Positions 9,554 through 19,946 of a DNA stretch of 64,000 nucleotides are shown one piece after another. The position numbers and the translations under genes are program-made. The notes beneath the pieces are model-generated. The model did not search any database, had not been told where the DNA came from, and was given only the letters and a program-made list of their open reading frames with translations. Origin of the DNA: Jaenimonas drosophilae (lineage: Eukaryota; Euglenozoa; Kinetoplastea; Trypanosomatida; Trypanosomatidae); the NCBI GenBank assembly GCA_030849065.1, contig JASAON010001653.1, positions 124,001 through 188,000 of the forward strand, in the 5' to 3' direction. The first letter of the stretch is position 1, and every line of letters begins with the position of its first letter.

Positions 9554-9907
9554 TGATGATGATGATGGTGGTGGTGGTGGTGCGATAAAGGAAGGCAAAC
9601 AAGCTGTGCGAGTGGTAACTGACACTAGACTAAACTTCTAGCAACGGTATGTGTAGAACGCAAGAGAAGAGGAAGAGTGAAGTAGGATAGGCTCACAGCA
9701 GTGTGGTGCCCCTGGCAAAGAACATGCGAGGTTGTTGGCAAGGAATGATGGTGATGGTGTGGGCGGGAACAGGTGCGCGCCCCACCTCCCTCAGTTGCTG
9801 GACGCAGCATAGAGGAGCACTTCAACCCCCTCCCTCCCAAAGACGGGGGCCAAAGAAAGCGAGAAACAACAACGAGCCCATCAAGGATGGGTATGTAGGA
9901 CGTCCCT

Positions 9908-11206
9908 CTAGACATCATCAATGGGCTTGATGGCCTCCTCCAGGAGCTCGTCCAGCCGCTTTTGGTACTCCATGGCCACCAACTTGAAGTCTGCGTCACC
10001 GCCATGTTCCTGCGTGAGCTGACGAAAATTGTTGTTCAGCTCCGCGACTGTATTGGCGGCGCGGAGCTGGGCCACTAGCCGATACCGACGAAACAGTGGC
10101 TTGTCGTGGGTGTTGCAGCGAAAGGTGCGGCACAGGTTGGGCAGTGCCGGTGTGCCTGGCGCACGGATCGTGGGGAAGAAGCGCAGGCCTGTGCGTCGCT
10201 CAACGTCCTCCACGGGCACTTGGTAGGTGAGGAGGTCGCGTTCCTGAGGGATGGGCCCGTTGGGGAAGAGGAAGGCGGCGAGGTGGTAGGAGTGGGCAAC
10301 GGTGGAGGAGGTGGCAGACCCCGCGGCCTGAGGATGATCCTCCTCAAGAAGAATCACCTTGAAGAGGTGCGTGGGCACCGCCACCATCTGCCCTGACTTG
10401 CCAGCCGGGGTGAGCTCATACTGCACCACGGACTTGGTGGCGGTGGGTGGTGTGGGGGCGGTGGTGGAACACACCTTCTGCGTCAGGTTGCCGCTCGCAT
10501 CGCGCTGGACCTGAATCTGTTGGGGAAGAAAGGCGGGGCCACTCACGATGTGGAGGCGCCCACGACGCTGCTTTGCGCCATCACCTTTAGACCCGTTCAC
10601 CTCACGGGCGAGGCGCTTCGTGAGGCTCTCCACACGCAGCCAATCCGTCGCGTTGAAGGCCATGTCCTGCGGGACGATGTTGGCGTTGAGGAGGAAGGTG
10701 GCGTTGAGCTCCTCCTGACTGTGGCGGTGCAGCTGCGCGGGGGCCAAGTGCCCACGACTCAGCCCACGGCGGCCATAGACGGCGGCGGTCGGAACCCGGA
10801 ACATCTCTGGCACCGAGGCATCGGCGTGAAAGGTGCTCTCTTTGCGTGTGGCGGTGCTGGACCGCGGTGGGAGCTCCTCCACGACCTCCATCACCCAGTT
10901 GGGCACCCGCCGCTCGTAGTTTAGGCTGGCGAAGTAGGCTCCGCTGTAGCAGCGAAGGTTGGCATCGGAAGGAGCACCGAGACGAACGATGTCGGTGCAG
11001 CGCTGCGTCATGGCGTCGAGGAGGTTGGCATCCGCTTCCACGGATGGCGCCACCACCAAGGAGAAGGGCGTTGATGATGATGATGATGATGGCTTCGGCG
11101 TGAGCGGGGTGGAGAGGAGCTCTGGAGTGCCATGATATTGGCTCCAGCAGATCCCTGCGGCGCCACCTAAGACAAAGGCAGCGGCTGGCACAAGATAGTG
11201 AGCCAT
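9908..11206 (-). CDS. ENDOG: EndoG-type mitochondrial DNA/RNA non-specific endonuclease
   Basis: Predicted 432 aa. The N-terminal hydrophobic stretch (LVPAAAFVLGGAAGICW) looks like a mitochondrial inner-membrane or import signal, as in EndoG. The nuclease core has SRGHLAPA (about 150-157) with the catalytic His at about 153, followed by LLNANIVPQ with the metal-binding Asn and FNATDWLRVE, all in the order typical of beta-beta-alpha metal nucleases. The usual DRGH is SRGH here; as I recall, the same substitution occurs in trypanosomatid EndoG, supporting a kinetoplastid origin. Family members degrade mitochondrial or nuclear DNA during cell death or mtDNA turnover. A long C-terminal extension beyond the nuclease core ends in a helical charged segment. 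Confidence 0.9.
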   Translation of the reverse strand: MAHYLVPAAAFVLGGAAGICWSQYHGTPELLSTPLTPKPSSSSSSTPFSLVVAPSVEADANLLDAMTQRCTDIVRLGAPSDANLRCYSGAYFASLNYERRVPNWVMEVVEELPPRSSTATRKESTFHADASVPEMFRVPTAAVYGRRGLSRGHLAPAQLHRHSQEELNATFLLNANIVPQDMAFNATDWLRVESLTKRLAREVNGSKGDGAKQRRGRLHIVSGPAFLPQQIQVQRDASGNLTQKVCSTTAPTPPTATKSVVQYELTPAGKSGQMVAVPTHLFKVILLEEDHPQAAGSATSSTVAHSYHLAAFLFPNGPIPQERDLLTYQVPVEDVERRTGLRFFPTIRAPGTPALPNLCRTFRCNTHDKPLFRRYRLVAQLRAANTVAELNNNFRQLTQEHGGDADFKLVAMEYQKRLDELLEEAIKPIDDV

Positions 11207-12655
11207 GCAAATGTACTACTACAACAGCAAACTAATGTATATGAATAGAGACCACAGCGACAATGTGGTATGTGGGGGCGGCTGAGTTGGGTGAAGTTCT
11301 TCACGCAAGAATCTGCACAGGAAAACGCTTCGGCATGGGTAGTAGAAGACAGAGAATGAAAGAGAGGGCAAGAGGTTCATCAACACCAGCCAAGGCCCAC
11401 AGGCTCCGTGTGTGTGTAGGTAAGTGAGGGAAGGCAAGGATACAGCCCCACTGACGCAGGTGTGCCCTGTGTGTGGCAGCTGTTCCTTCCTTCACCCTAC
11501 ACTGTCTCTCTACTGACCCACGCACATCATGGGTGTATATGTGCTGGTCTGTTCCACCAGTGTGGCGTTTGGGATAGGACGGGATGGCATCGCAGCATCG
11601 TGTGTAGGTGGTAAATCTATTGTATCGGCAGAAACCCAACGCACGCCGCACCACCAAGTGGAGAGATAGCGTCAGATGAACGGAAAAAAAATAAGAACAC
11701 GAGTAGAAGAGAACGACCGCCATGTATCACCGAGGTGGGGTACGTGTTGTTGTTGCATGCGCGGGCAGGAGTCTGTTCTTAGTCCTTGCTCTTCTTCTTC
11801 AATCTTCACGTGCACGCTACTCTCGCCGCCGTGCGTGGTGTACGGTCGTGGGCTGCCGTCTATCGTTGGAGAAGTAGTAAGGAGGAGCTGGTGTGATGGG
11901 ATGAAGGTGGCTGGAGCGGTGGATTCGCAGTCCTAGCCTTCCCTCCAGTCCAGCACACATCCCAACTCCGCCCTCTACGCCATCCATGGTTGTGTGTTTG
12001 TGTGTGTGTAGGTCCGTCAGTGACCTCATTCACATAATAGAAAGAATGTATGCCACGAAACAACACAACAAAAACAAAAAAAAAGAGAGCCGTACAGAGG
12101 TACAAGCGCCACCGTCATCATATCCACGACTGTGGATAGAATACAGTTCATCTCGTGGTGGCAGGGAGGAGGGGGGAAAGAGGATAGGACGCAACAACCA
12201 CAACACGTTGTGTCGTCCATATCCCACAACAAACCCCTCTCAGCGTAAGTATACGTTTGTAGCATGGCACATGTAGCAAAGGACGGGGGCTTATCGAATG
12301 AAGGGCCAGTGCGCTCATGGGTGGTATTCGATGTAGGTGGTATCTTGAGGGGAACGGTTGTATGTCTTCCCCCTCCTCTTGCTGCACGATGCGCGGATTG
12401 TTATGATGGCAGTGACTGGAAAGGGTGTAGGTGAAGGAGGGCGGCACACAACATGTCCAGCCCGACCCCCACGTCTCTCCACTCTTACCTACCCTTCAGC
12501 AATAAAGAACTGCCGCGGTGACGAACATGATGACGTTGTGCGGATGATGATGAAGCAGAGACACACACACTCTCTCTCTTCACACACACACACCCCTCTC
12601 TGCACTTGGCTTATATAGTACTAGTGGCAGGTCTTATATGTATGGAGTGGCAGAC
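11207..12655. other. Intergenic region, no gene seen
   Basis: Nearly 1.45 kb between the propeller-protein stop and the EndoG start. It contains CA/TG and CT-rich tracts (for example around 12561-12600) and several short frames on both strands. None shows a domain or signal that supports coding. Confidence 0.55.
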
Positions 12656-14920
12656 TTACTGCAGGGGGTTCACCGCCACGTCGTCGTCGTCGTAGGTGTC
12701 TAAATCTACGGTGTTTTGAAACTTCGGTCCCGGACCAGATTCCGCGGAGTTGGCGGAGGTTGCCTCCCACGGGGCCACCGCCGCGGCCAGACGCTTTCGC
12801 TTGGAGGTGAAGACGACTAGCAGGATAATCAGGATGGCCGCCACAACCGCCGCCGCCACGGCAATCCCAACGATGCAGCCCGTGTTGCAGGCGGGGTTCT
12901 TGGTGAGGAGGCTGGAGATGAGGCCGTCAAGGAAGCTCCAGTCGGTGCCAGCGAGGCAATCCACCACTCTGTCCTGGTCGTAGTTGAGGCAGGCGGGGAG
13001 GAACAACGTATACTCAAAGGCGGGGCCGGAGAGCTGGCTGTTGGTGGTCTCAGTGTAGTTGGTGATGGAGGGCTTGCAGCCGACAATGGTTGGTGTAGGG
13101 GCCGGGGCCGGGGCAGAGCTGGAGAGCTCGTTGGAGGAGCGGGAGGAGTCTGAGGAGCTTCGGTTCACCGCGCAGTGGTTCAGCTGGTTAAGGGCGGCGT
13201 TCAGGATGGCCCACCGGACGACCTGCTGGTTCTTCGTGCTGAGCTTGGTGATGCGGTGGAATCGGTACTGATTGCCCGGGAGGGTCACCGTGGCCATGGT
13301 GCGGTTGATGTCGTAGAGCTGGCGCACCTCATCGAGCATGTAGGGGTTGGCATCGGTGGAGCCAAGGGCCCACAGTGTGGTGCGGTTATTCACCCCAAAG
13401 GGCTCCGGCAGGAGCAGCTTGTAGGCGGTGGTGTTGGGGTTGTGTCGGTCAAAGCCCATGTAGGCTGGTGTGGTGTAGATGTAGGGGTACTTGAGCAGAT
13501 CGCGAGCTTCGTTGGTCAGACCAAGTTGCAGGTTCTTGATTTCTGTGCTGTTCCACCATGGAAGGATGCTGCCATCGGCGTAGAGGTGGATGTTGGTCCT
13601 GGCGTAGTAGGCAGCCACCGCGTTGAGGGTCTTGGTGAAGGTGAGACCTTGGATGGTCGCGACGGTCGTGGAGGGGTTGTACTCCGATTGCGGGATGTTG
13701 ATGATGAAGCTGGTGGCCCAGTTGGCATCATCCAAGACGACCCCACTGCTTTGATTCACTGTGACCCCCGTCGTACCCAAGGCCTTGTTGAGCTCCTCCT
13801 CCATCAGGGCGTAGATGGAGGGCATGATTTGGTTGGCATCCACAAAATTAATGGGGAAGGGTGGGGGTGGCAGCACAACGTTGACCTCCATCAGCGGAAG
13901 ATAGACGAGCCGGACGGTGCTTCCGCGCGCACTCGTCACGTAGAAGCGGTTGTTGGCCAGGGGGTAAATGCGGTAGTTGTCGCAGAAGGTGGGATTGGCA
14001 CCATCCTTGACGTAGGCCAAGGAGCACTGCTGAGTACCCTCGCCATTGCCCGGGGTGCCTGTGAGGAGGCTGACGGTGGCCACGTTGGTGGTCGAGAAGG
14101 TGATGGTGTAGATGGCAGAGCTCGTGGTGGCGAAGAGCCACGGCTCAACGCCGTACTGGTCACTGCTGAGGGCAAACCTCACATCGACGAAGTTCAGGGT
14201 TGAGATGGTCTCAACCAAGTTGTAGGTGTTGAGGTCGTACCAGTTGAGGGTGTCTCCCGTGGCCACGAAGATGCCACGGCTGGACACGGCAATACCACGT
14301 TGTGTTCCCAAGGCCGACATGCTGGAGAGTGTGTTGGCTGTGCAGTTGTTAGGGTTGGGGTTGGTGTTCCCCGAGAGGTCTGCAACGTCGCAGACGTACA
14401 TGGTTGATTGGCGCTGATCCACCACGTAGAGCTTCCCATTGTACTCGGTGATGGCAATGGCAACCGCAGACGCAGAAGGCAGAGAAACCGCATAGACCAC
14501 ATCATTCCAGACGTACATGATGTTGGTGTTGCTGACCACGAAGTACACCGTTCCCGCCCTGTTGGTGCAACTGTAGGGGTTCGCCACGGAGGCAGTCGCG
14601 ACGGGGCCCGTCACGGGGTTGCCGGCACTCGGTGTTCCCGAGAACCACGTACCGAGGTACTTGTTGTCCACCTGAAAGGTGCGGAATGCGTTGGAGCTGC
14701 CAATGAGGAGGTTGTTGGCGTTGGAGGTGCCACAGATGCCCGTGGGGTTGAAGAGTCGGCTCACCCCGGGGAAGCCATCGGCGTTGCCCATGGCGCCATT
14801 CTCACCAGCCACGGTGAGCGCGCTCCACTGAACGATGGCGGCAGAGACAGTCGTGCTGAAACAAACAAGCAGGAGGCATAGAAGGAGGGCGGCCTTCACA
14901 AAGGACGAGGTTGTGGCCAT
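12656..14920 (-). CDS. Type I membrane protein with N-terminal propeller-like ectodomain
   Basis: Predicted 754 aa from the ATG at 14920. A signal peptide (VKAALLLCLLLVCFSTTVSA) is followed by a long extracellular part and one membrane span near the C terminus (IVGIAVAAAVVAAILIILLVVF) with a basic stop-transfer KRKR and a short acidic tail, giving a type I topology. The N-terminal ~350 residues contain repeated short strands such as NGKLYVVDQRQSTMYVCD and RGIFVATGDTLNWYD, consistent with an NHL/beta-propeller fold. Many NxS/T sites suggest glycosylation. The middle part shares the ALGTTG.. region and general layout with the gene at 16263, so the two are paralogues. The ligand is unknown; a cell-surface or endomembrane role is inferred. 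Confidence 0.8.
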   Translation of the reverse strand: MATTSSFVKAALLLCLLLVCFSTTVSAAIVQWSALTVAGENGAMGNADGFPGVSRLFNPTGICGTSNANNLLIGSSNAFRTFQVDNKYLGTWFSGTPSAGNPVTGPVATASVANPYSCTNRAGTVYFVVSNTNIMYVWNDVVYAVSLPSASAVAIAITEYNGKLYVVDQRQSTMYVCDVADLSGNTNPNPNNCTANTLSSMSALGTQRGIAVSSRGIFVATGDTLNWYDLNTYNLVETISTLNFVDVRFALSSDQYGVEPWLFATTSSAIYTITFSTTNVATVSLLTGTPGNGEGTQQCSLAYVKDGANPTFCDNYRIYPLANNRFYVTSARGSTVRLVYLPLMEVNVVLPPPPFPINFVDANQIMPSIYALMEEELNKALGTTGVTVNQSSGVVLDDANWATSFIINIPQSEYNPSTTVATIQGLTFTKTLNAVAAYYARTNIHLYADGSILPWWNSTEIKNLQLGLTNEARDLLKYPYIYTTPAYMGFDRHNPNTTAYKLLLPEPFGVNNRTTLWALGSTDANPYMLDEVRQLYDINRTMATVTLPGNQYRFHRITKLSTKNQQVVRWAILNAALNQLNHCAVNRSSSDSSRSSNELSSSAPAPAPTPTIVGCKPSITNYTETTNSQLSGPAFEYTLFLPACLNYDQDRVVDCLAGTDWSFLDGLISSLLTKNPACNTGCIVGIAVAAAVVAAILIILLVVFTSKRKRLAAAVAPWEATSANSAESGPGPKFQNTVDLDTYDDDDVAVNPLQ

Positions 14921-16262
14921 AACGGAGCTCGTCGTATACGTATACACGCTCTGGGTCTAAGAGTGAGCGAAGGAGGGGAAGTGTGGGTAGTAGTTGGTGC
15001 TGTTGGTGTGCTTGTGTGGGAGGCGACTGGGGACGGTCTAAGAAGATTGAGATGTCTACGTTGCCACCCCAAAAGTGCAGCAAAGAAACCTGCCAATATA
15101 GCCGTTATAGGGCTGCGTGGAGGCGTACGACAGTGCGGCTTGATGTTGTCTAGAGAAGCGACTGGCGCACTCTTCTGAAACGTTCTGAGTGGGGCTGTGG
15201 ATGAGGACGATCGCTCAACGCTCGACCCAAATAGGAACAAACGTACGCTCTGCGCCGGCAAGGTCTGTATGCCGGAGTTGCCGTGCGAGGAGCGTATGTG
15301 TGTGCGTGTGCCTTCTACAAGTTAGGGAATGAAGGAACAAAACTACAGAAAAAAAAGCACTAATTCCGTGATCACGACGGGTGAAACACTTCGATATCGA
15401 AGAAGAGGGCCCGATGGATACTGGGGTCACCAGCCAAGAAGAAGAAGAAGAGTGCACACTTTACAGGGCAGGTTAGTGAGACGTGTGAGGAGGAGCACAA
15501 CAAGGCAGACCCACTCACGTACACTGCGTGGACACCACCACAACCACCACACGATGCAGTGCTGTGGGTGCGGGTGAGGGAGTAGGTAGCTTTTGGGGGG
15601 GACATTGATACACCATCCTCATTGGCGTGTTCAGTGTAGGATATCCTGAAAACGTCAATTCTACAGAACTTTGTGGCTTCGTGGTGTGCGTGTGTTTGCG
15701 TGGGGTGTTGGGGATGGATACACGTAGTAGGTACCACGTTGATCTCTCCACCTATCCAGCTTAGGAGCACACACACACACACGCACACACGCGCGAGCCA
15801 CCTACGTTGCCACCGCCACGTCTGTGAATGACTCTCTTGAGCTCTCTCTCTCTGTGGCGGTGTAGTGTCGAGAAGGGGGTATTCAGCCCAACACACTCAT
15901 CTATTGTAGGTCTATGAACGTTCATGTGTTTGGTGGCGGAGGTGGAGGTGGCACGGTGTCTCGCCTCCAGTGTCCAGTCGGAAGGACGTACGTCGTAGTC
16001 GTAGGTTATCACACATACGCACACACACGATGCACTGGACAATATGGTGGCGTGCGCATGTAAACACACGTAAGAACGGTGGCAAAAGAAAAAAATACAA
16101 AACAAAACAGCACGTACGAAGAAGTGCGGCCCATCGTCATCCCCAAGAAGACCTACGGCTCATACCCCATTGAAGCGATATATGTGGCATCTAGAATCCT
16201 CCCACTTCGTCCTCCACACATTGTGCGTGCATGTATCAACGATCATCATCACCACGCCAGGT
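14921..16262. other. Intergenic region between the propeller paralogues, no gene seen
   Basis: About 1.34 kb with TG/CA tracts near 15769-15795 and 16016-16028 and a symmetric ACGTATACGTATACACG-like stretch just upstream of the 14920 start. Short frames occur on both strands, but none is convincing. Confidence 0.55.
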
Positions 16263-18095
16263 CTAGAAAACGGGTACCATGGTGAAGGCATTGAGGAGAT
16301 TGAGTGGGTTCAGCACGCCCAGGACACCGAGGGCGACAAAGGAGGTACCAAGGACGGTGGAGGCACCAATGGCACCCTTGCACACATCGTCGCAGCCTGG
16401 GTAGCCCGCACACATTTGTCGGTGGGCCTCCTCATTGTAGCAGTGAAGACCGCAGGTGTAGGTGCAGAAGGGCCCGAGGTCGCTGTAGGTGCTGTCGTCG
16501 TCGTTGTTGCGGAGGCCATCTAGGAAGCGGCGGGTCCAGTACCAGGGTGAATCCTTCAGCCGCTTTTGCCCCTCCGAGGTGGACATGCCCAGTGGGCCTA
16601 GCAAGGGGAGGATCTCAATGCTGCCGTCCTTGCTCGTGAAGCCCGTGATGCCGTCACCCCATGTGGAGACGTTGAAGGAGCCTGGAATAAGCACACTTAG
16701 GTAGTCCGTGTTGTGTTCTATGCGGTCAATCATGTCGCTGTTCCACCAGTTTTTCTCCATCTCGGGTGAGATGACGAGGACGTTGTTGGCGATGGATCCG
16801 TGGGTGTCGTAGAAGGTGCGGTTCATTTGCATCTCCACCCCATAGCGTGTTGTGCCCAGGGCGATGCTGATGTCCTTCATCATCCACGAGTAGAGCTCCG
16901 ACATGAGGGTGGAGTTGTCGGTGGGGAAGGCGGCACGGGGGAAGGAGGCAGCCATGGGCTGGCGCGTGGCGAAGTCGCTGCTATCTTCCAGACTACTATC
17001 CAGATAGGGAAGGGACTTCAACGAAGCGACGTAGACGCTCGTGGAGGTTATGACGAACCAGCTCGTGGCGTCACGAGTGACCATGAGACGGACGGTGCGG
17101 TTGGGGTCGGTGTAGGGCCACTGGAACATCACGTTGGGGCACTCACCATAGTTGGTGGAGGTAGGGAGGGAGAAGACTTGGTTCTCTCCATCTGTACCTT
17201 GGCCGTAGTACATGAGCTCCGCATCGTTGGTGCCCGTGAGGAGGAGTGAGTTGACGTAGCCGGTGCAGGAGGCATTCCCGACTACCCATGTGTTGTCCAG
17301 ATCGGAGAGGCTGGCGGCGGCGATGGTGCTGCTACTACGGACGTAGAAGAGGGTGGAGAGGGCGTTGGAGACGGCGAGGGTTCCTGGGTAGAATCCGCTC
17401 AAGGCCACGGAGAGTGGCGGGGACGCGATGCCGGTTGGTACGAAGAGCACACGGTTGTTGCCTGTGTCGGATACGAAGAGGTTGGCACCACCAAGGGGCA
17501 TGTTGTACGGCGCCACAAAGGACGGGTTCTTCAGGCCCTTATTCACGTAAGTGCTCGAGGTTCCCACAGTCTTGTCAATGACGCGGATGGCGTTGTTGGT
17601 GGTGTCGGCCAGGTAGTACCTGTCTCCGACGAGGGCGATGCCGTTGATGGGGCCACCGCTCGAGAGGCCACCAAAGAGGGTCTGAGACGGTGCACCATTG
17701 ACAAAGCCACGCTCCGTGAGGGAGCCAGCGATGGTGAAGAGGCCGCGGGTGCTGACCCCACGAAGTGCCGAGCCCGCACCACAGGAGTCCATGAAGACGA
17801 CGCTGGACGGGCCCGTTGCCACGCCACCGGCACCCGGGGAGCAGAAGACGCCCGAGCCTGAGTCTCCATCCACCGGGGTGGGTCCATCACCACTTCGGAA
17901 GAGGGTGTATACGAAGACGCGATCGTACCGCTGAAAAGTGTCAAAGGCATAGGCTCCACCCCGATTGAAGAGTTCTTCATTGTCGGTACCCTCGTCTGGG
18001 ATCATGTCGCACAACCCGACGCTGCTGAAACACAGGGAGAGAATGAAGAAGGAGCACAGCCATCCTGTGGGGCCCCACAGACTCTTTCGTCTCAT
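16263..18095 (-). CDS. Secreted or GPI-anchored NHL/beta-propeller protein, paralogue of 12656-14920
   Basis: Predicted 610 aa from the ATG at 18095; the frame extends to a GTG at 18107. A signal peptide (CSFFILSLCFSSVGLC) precedes NHL-like repeats such as GDRYYLADTTNNAIRVIDK and ANLFVSDTGNNRVLFV. The second half resembles the upstream paralogue (LYSWMMKDISIALGTT matching its EEELNKALGTTG region). The C terminus has a Cys-rich patch (CTYTCGLHC and nearby Cys) followed by a terminal hydrophobic tail with no charged cytosolic end, which is the form of a GPI-anchor signal and differs from the transmembrane tail of the paralogue. The protein is probably at the cell surface; its binding partner is unknown. 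Confidence 0.8.
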   Translation of the reverse strand: MRRKSLWGPTGWLCSFFILSLCFSSVGLCDMIPDEGTDNEELFNRGGAYAFDTFQRYDRVFVYTLFRSGDGPTPVDGDSGSGVFCSPGAGGVATGPSSVVFMDSCGAGSALRGVSTRGLFTIAGSLTERGFVNGAPSQTLFGGLSSGGPINGIALVGDRYYLADTTNNAIRVIDKTVGTSSTYVNKGLKNPSFVAPYNMPLGGANLFVSDTGNNRVLFVPTGIASPPLSVALSGFYPGTLAVSNALSTLFYVRSSSTIAAASLSDLDNTWVVGNASCTGYVNSLLLTGTNDAELMYYGQGTDGENQVFSLPTSTNYGECPNVMFQWPYTDPNRTVRLMVTRDATSWFVITSTSVYVASLKSLPYLDSSLEDSSDFATRQPMAASFPRAAFPTDNSTLMSELYSWMMKDISIALGTTRYGVEMQMNRTFYDTHGSIANNVLVISPEMEKNWWNSDMIDRIEHNTDYLSVLIPGSFNVSTWGDGITGFTSKDGSIEILPLLGPLGMSTSEGQKRLKDSPWYWTRRFLDGLRNNDDDSTYSDLGPFCTYTCGLHCYNEEAHRQMCAGYPGCDDVCKGAIGASTVLGTSFVALGVLGVLNPLNLLNAFTMVPVF

Positions 18096-18745
18096 CCTTG
18101 AACGCACACGGAGGTGAAGGGAGGGAGGGGGAGGGGGTCGCGCAGGTTATAAATGAAATGTGGCTTGCCCTGATATGTGGCGAGCGGATGCTTGCGTTTG
18201 TTGTTGTTGCTGTGTGTAGAAGGGGGGGGTCTACTTCAATTGAACGGAGCCCCTGCAGCAGAGTTCTTTGCCTTGGATTCTCCCGAACGCCTCTCGGTAT
18301 GCGGAGGTCTCTGACAGCTAGAAGGCGTCTAAGAAAAAAAAAACTCCTGAGCCGCTATATATGATATGTATGTGCGTGCGTGTGTGTGCTGAGACACAAC
18401 ACCTCTCCAGCAATCCAAAGCGAGGTAGCGTTCCTGAATGCCGCGCACCACTGATGTTCGATGGGCGGAAAGGAGGCAACACAGCGGAGGAATGGTAAGG
18501 AGGGGCGCGGATGCCACTAGTGGTAGCTAAGCGGTAATGTATGAAATCTGATATACACGAACAACAACAACAACAACAACAAAGAAGAAGAGGTTTAAAG
18601 AGTACAAACAAGTCTTTCACACAAATCGTAACCATGGTTCTGGGGTTGCACTCAGTCACGAGGTCTCCCCTTTTCAATCAATCCGTTGGACCATCTTGGT
18701 GTTGTGTTTGTGTGTGTGTGTGTGTTTGGGGGGGAGGTGAGTGGG
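18096..18745. other. Intergenic region, no gene seen
   Basis: Contains an AAC/CAA triplet run at about 18557-18583 and a TG tract near 18706-18726. No supported gene. Confidence 0.5.
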
Positions 18746-19366
18746 CTATTGGTCAGGGTCGTCCTTGTCAATGTGTGTGAAGGGGCAAAAGGCCCCACGC
18801 CGACACCCTTCCTTGGACTTGTAGTAGTTGCACACACGTCCATAAATGGAGTTGTCAATGTGTTGAGAGTTCTGACGGAACTGGGCCAGACGGTAGTCAT
18901 CCATACTCTTCTTCAGGTCGCTAGATACCCCACTGGCCGTGGCCTCGCCGCCGCCCTCACCTGTGGCAGCTGGCGCACCGCCCTGCTCCCGCGCTTGCTG
19001 CTTCTTATAGTTCAGGCCCTTGCCACCATAGGCGAAGGCGCCAAGGGTGAGGAGCTCAACGGTGCGTGGATTCTCGCAGACGACGCCGTAGTGGCCGTTG
19101 AAGACGCGATAGAAGTCCATCACCGCCTGGTGCGAGACGTAGGGCACCGGCCGCAAGGAGTAGTCCTGCGGATCTGCCAGCTTCACAATCTCCTCTGCGG
19201 TCAGAGGGTCGTAGGGCTTACGCTGCCCTCGTCGGGTCAAGCACAACATGGCGGGAGAGGCATGCTGGACGAGGTAGTTGGGGTGGCGCACGTAGGGGCC
19301 TTGGTGGGCGTACTGGCTGTATCGCCCCCTTGGGCGGTGGGAGGTATTGCTTGGCTCCTTTGACAT
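18746..19366 (-). CDS. CCCH zinc-finger protein
   Basis: Predicted 206 aa with one canonical C-x8-C-x5-C-x3-H finger near the C terminus (Cys 179, 188, 194 and His 198, in CNYYKSKEGCRRGAFCPFTH). The rest contains no other domain I recognise, but a conserved-looking middle (VSHQAVMDFYRVFNGHYGVVCENPR) and a Gly/Ala-rich linker. CCCH fingers of this spacing usually bind single-stranded AU-rich RNA, and kinetoplastids use many such proteins for post-transcriptional control because transcription is polycistronic. A role in mRNA stability or translation is inferred from the family. The short acidic end after the finger looks complete. Confidence 0.85.
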   Translation of the reverse strand: MSKEPSNTSHRPRGRYSQYAHQGPYVRHPNYLVQHASPAMLCLTRRGQRKPYDPLTAEEIVKLADPQDYSLRPVPYVSHQAVMDFYRVFNGHYGVVCENPRTVELLTLGAFAYGGKGLNYKKQQAREQGGAPAATGEGGGEATASGVSSDLKKSMDDYRLAQFRQNSQHIDNSIYGRVCNYYKSKEGCRRGAFCPFTHIDKDDPDQ

Positions 19367-19946
19367 TCCGTGTACGCTGTGTATCTGTTCCTACTACAGG
19401 TGGCTGCACGGTTTGTTTTTCTGGATGTGTGTGTGTGTGTGTGTTTGTGTGTAAGATGGGCCAGTCACTTGACACGCTTCACCACGATTGTTATATACGG
19501 ACCAACAAGAAGATTCACCCCGCAGCACCGATCTCTGTGCGCGCGAGGACTTACTCGTAGATTTCCTTCTCTTTGTGTGGAATAAGCACCTCAATCTTGT
19601 TGGTTGAGATGTACCTCACTCACGAGAATAGTTGTGTGTGTGTGTGTATGTGTGTGTGGTAGGACTGTGTGTGTGGGTGCTCCCCAATGAAAGGGAGTCC
19701 ACACGCAAGGACGGGAGGATAGGAATTAGGGTTGTACGCACACTCATGGAACAAGAATAAGAAGCAACAAGCACATTCCCACACACTCACTAATCACGAA
19801 ACACGCATCATGCTGGCTGGATGATGAAGAAATACACGTGGAGCACCACCCCCACGCTCTCTCTCCCACAGTGTGAGACGACGCAGATTGCAGCTCACCA
19901 ACGCCACTTTTTCCAGACGGGTTCCCCCCCTACCGCAGCTTCCGCT
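19367..19946. other. Intergenic region, no gene seen
   Basis: Contains TG tracts at about 19427-19451 and 19633-19658. No supported gene. Confidence 0.5.

Noticed and set aside
11301..11723. 140-aa minus-strand frame with hydrophobic start
   Set aside because: Not clearly coding, no domain, and composed of intergenic CT/CA-rich sequence.
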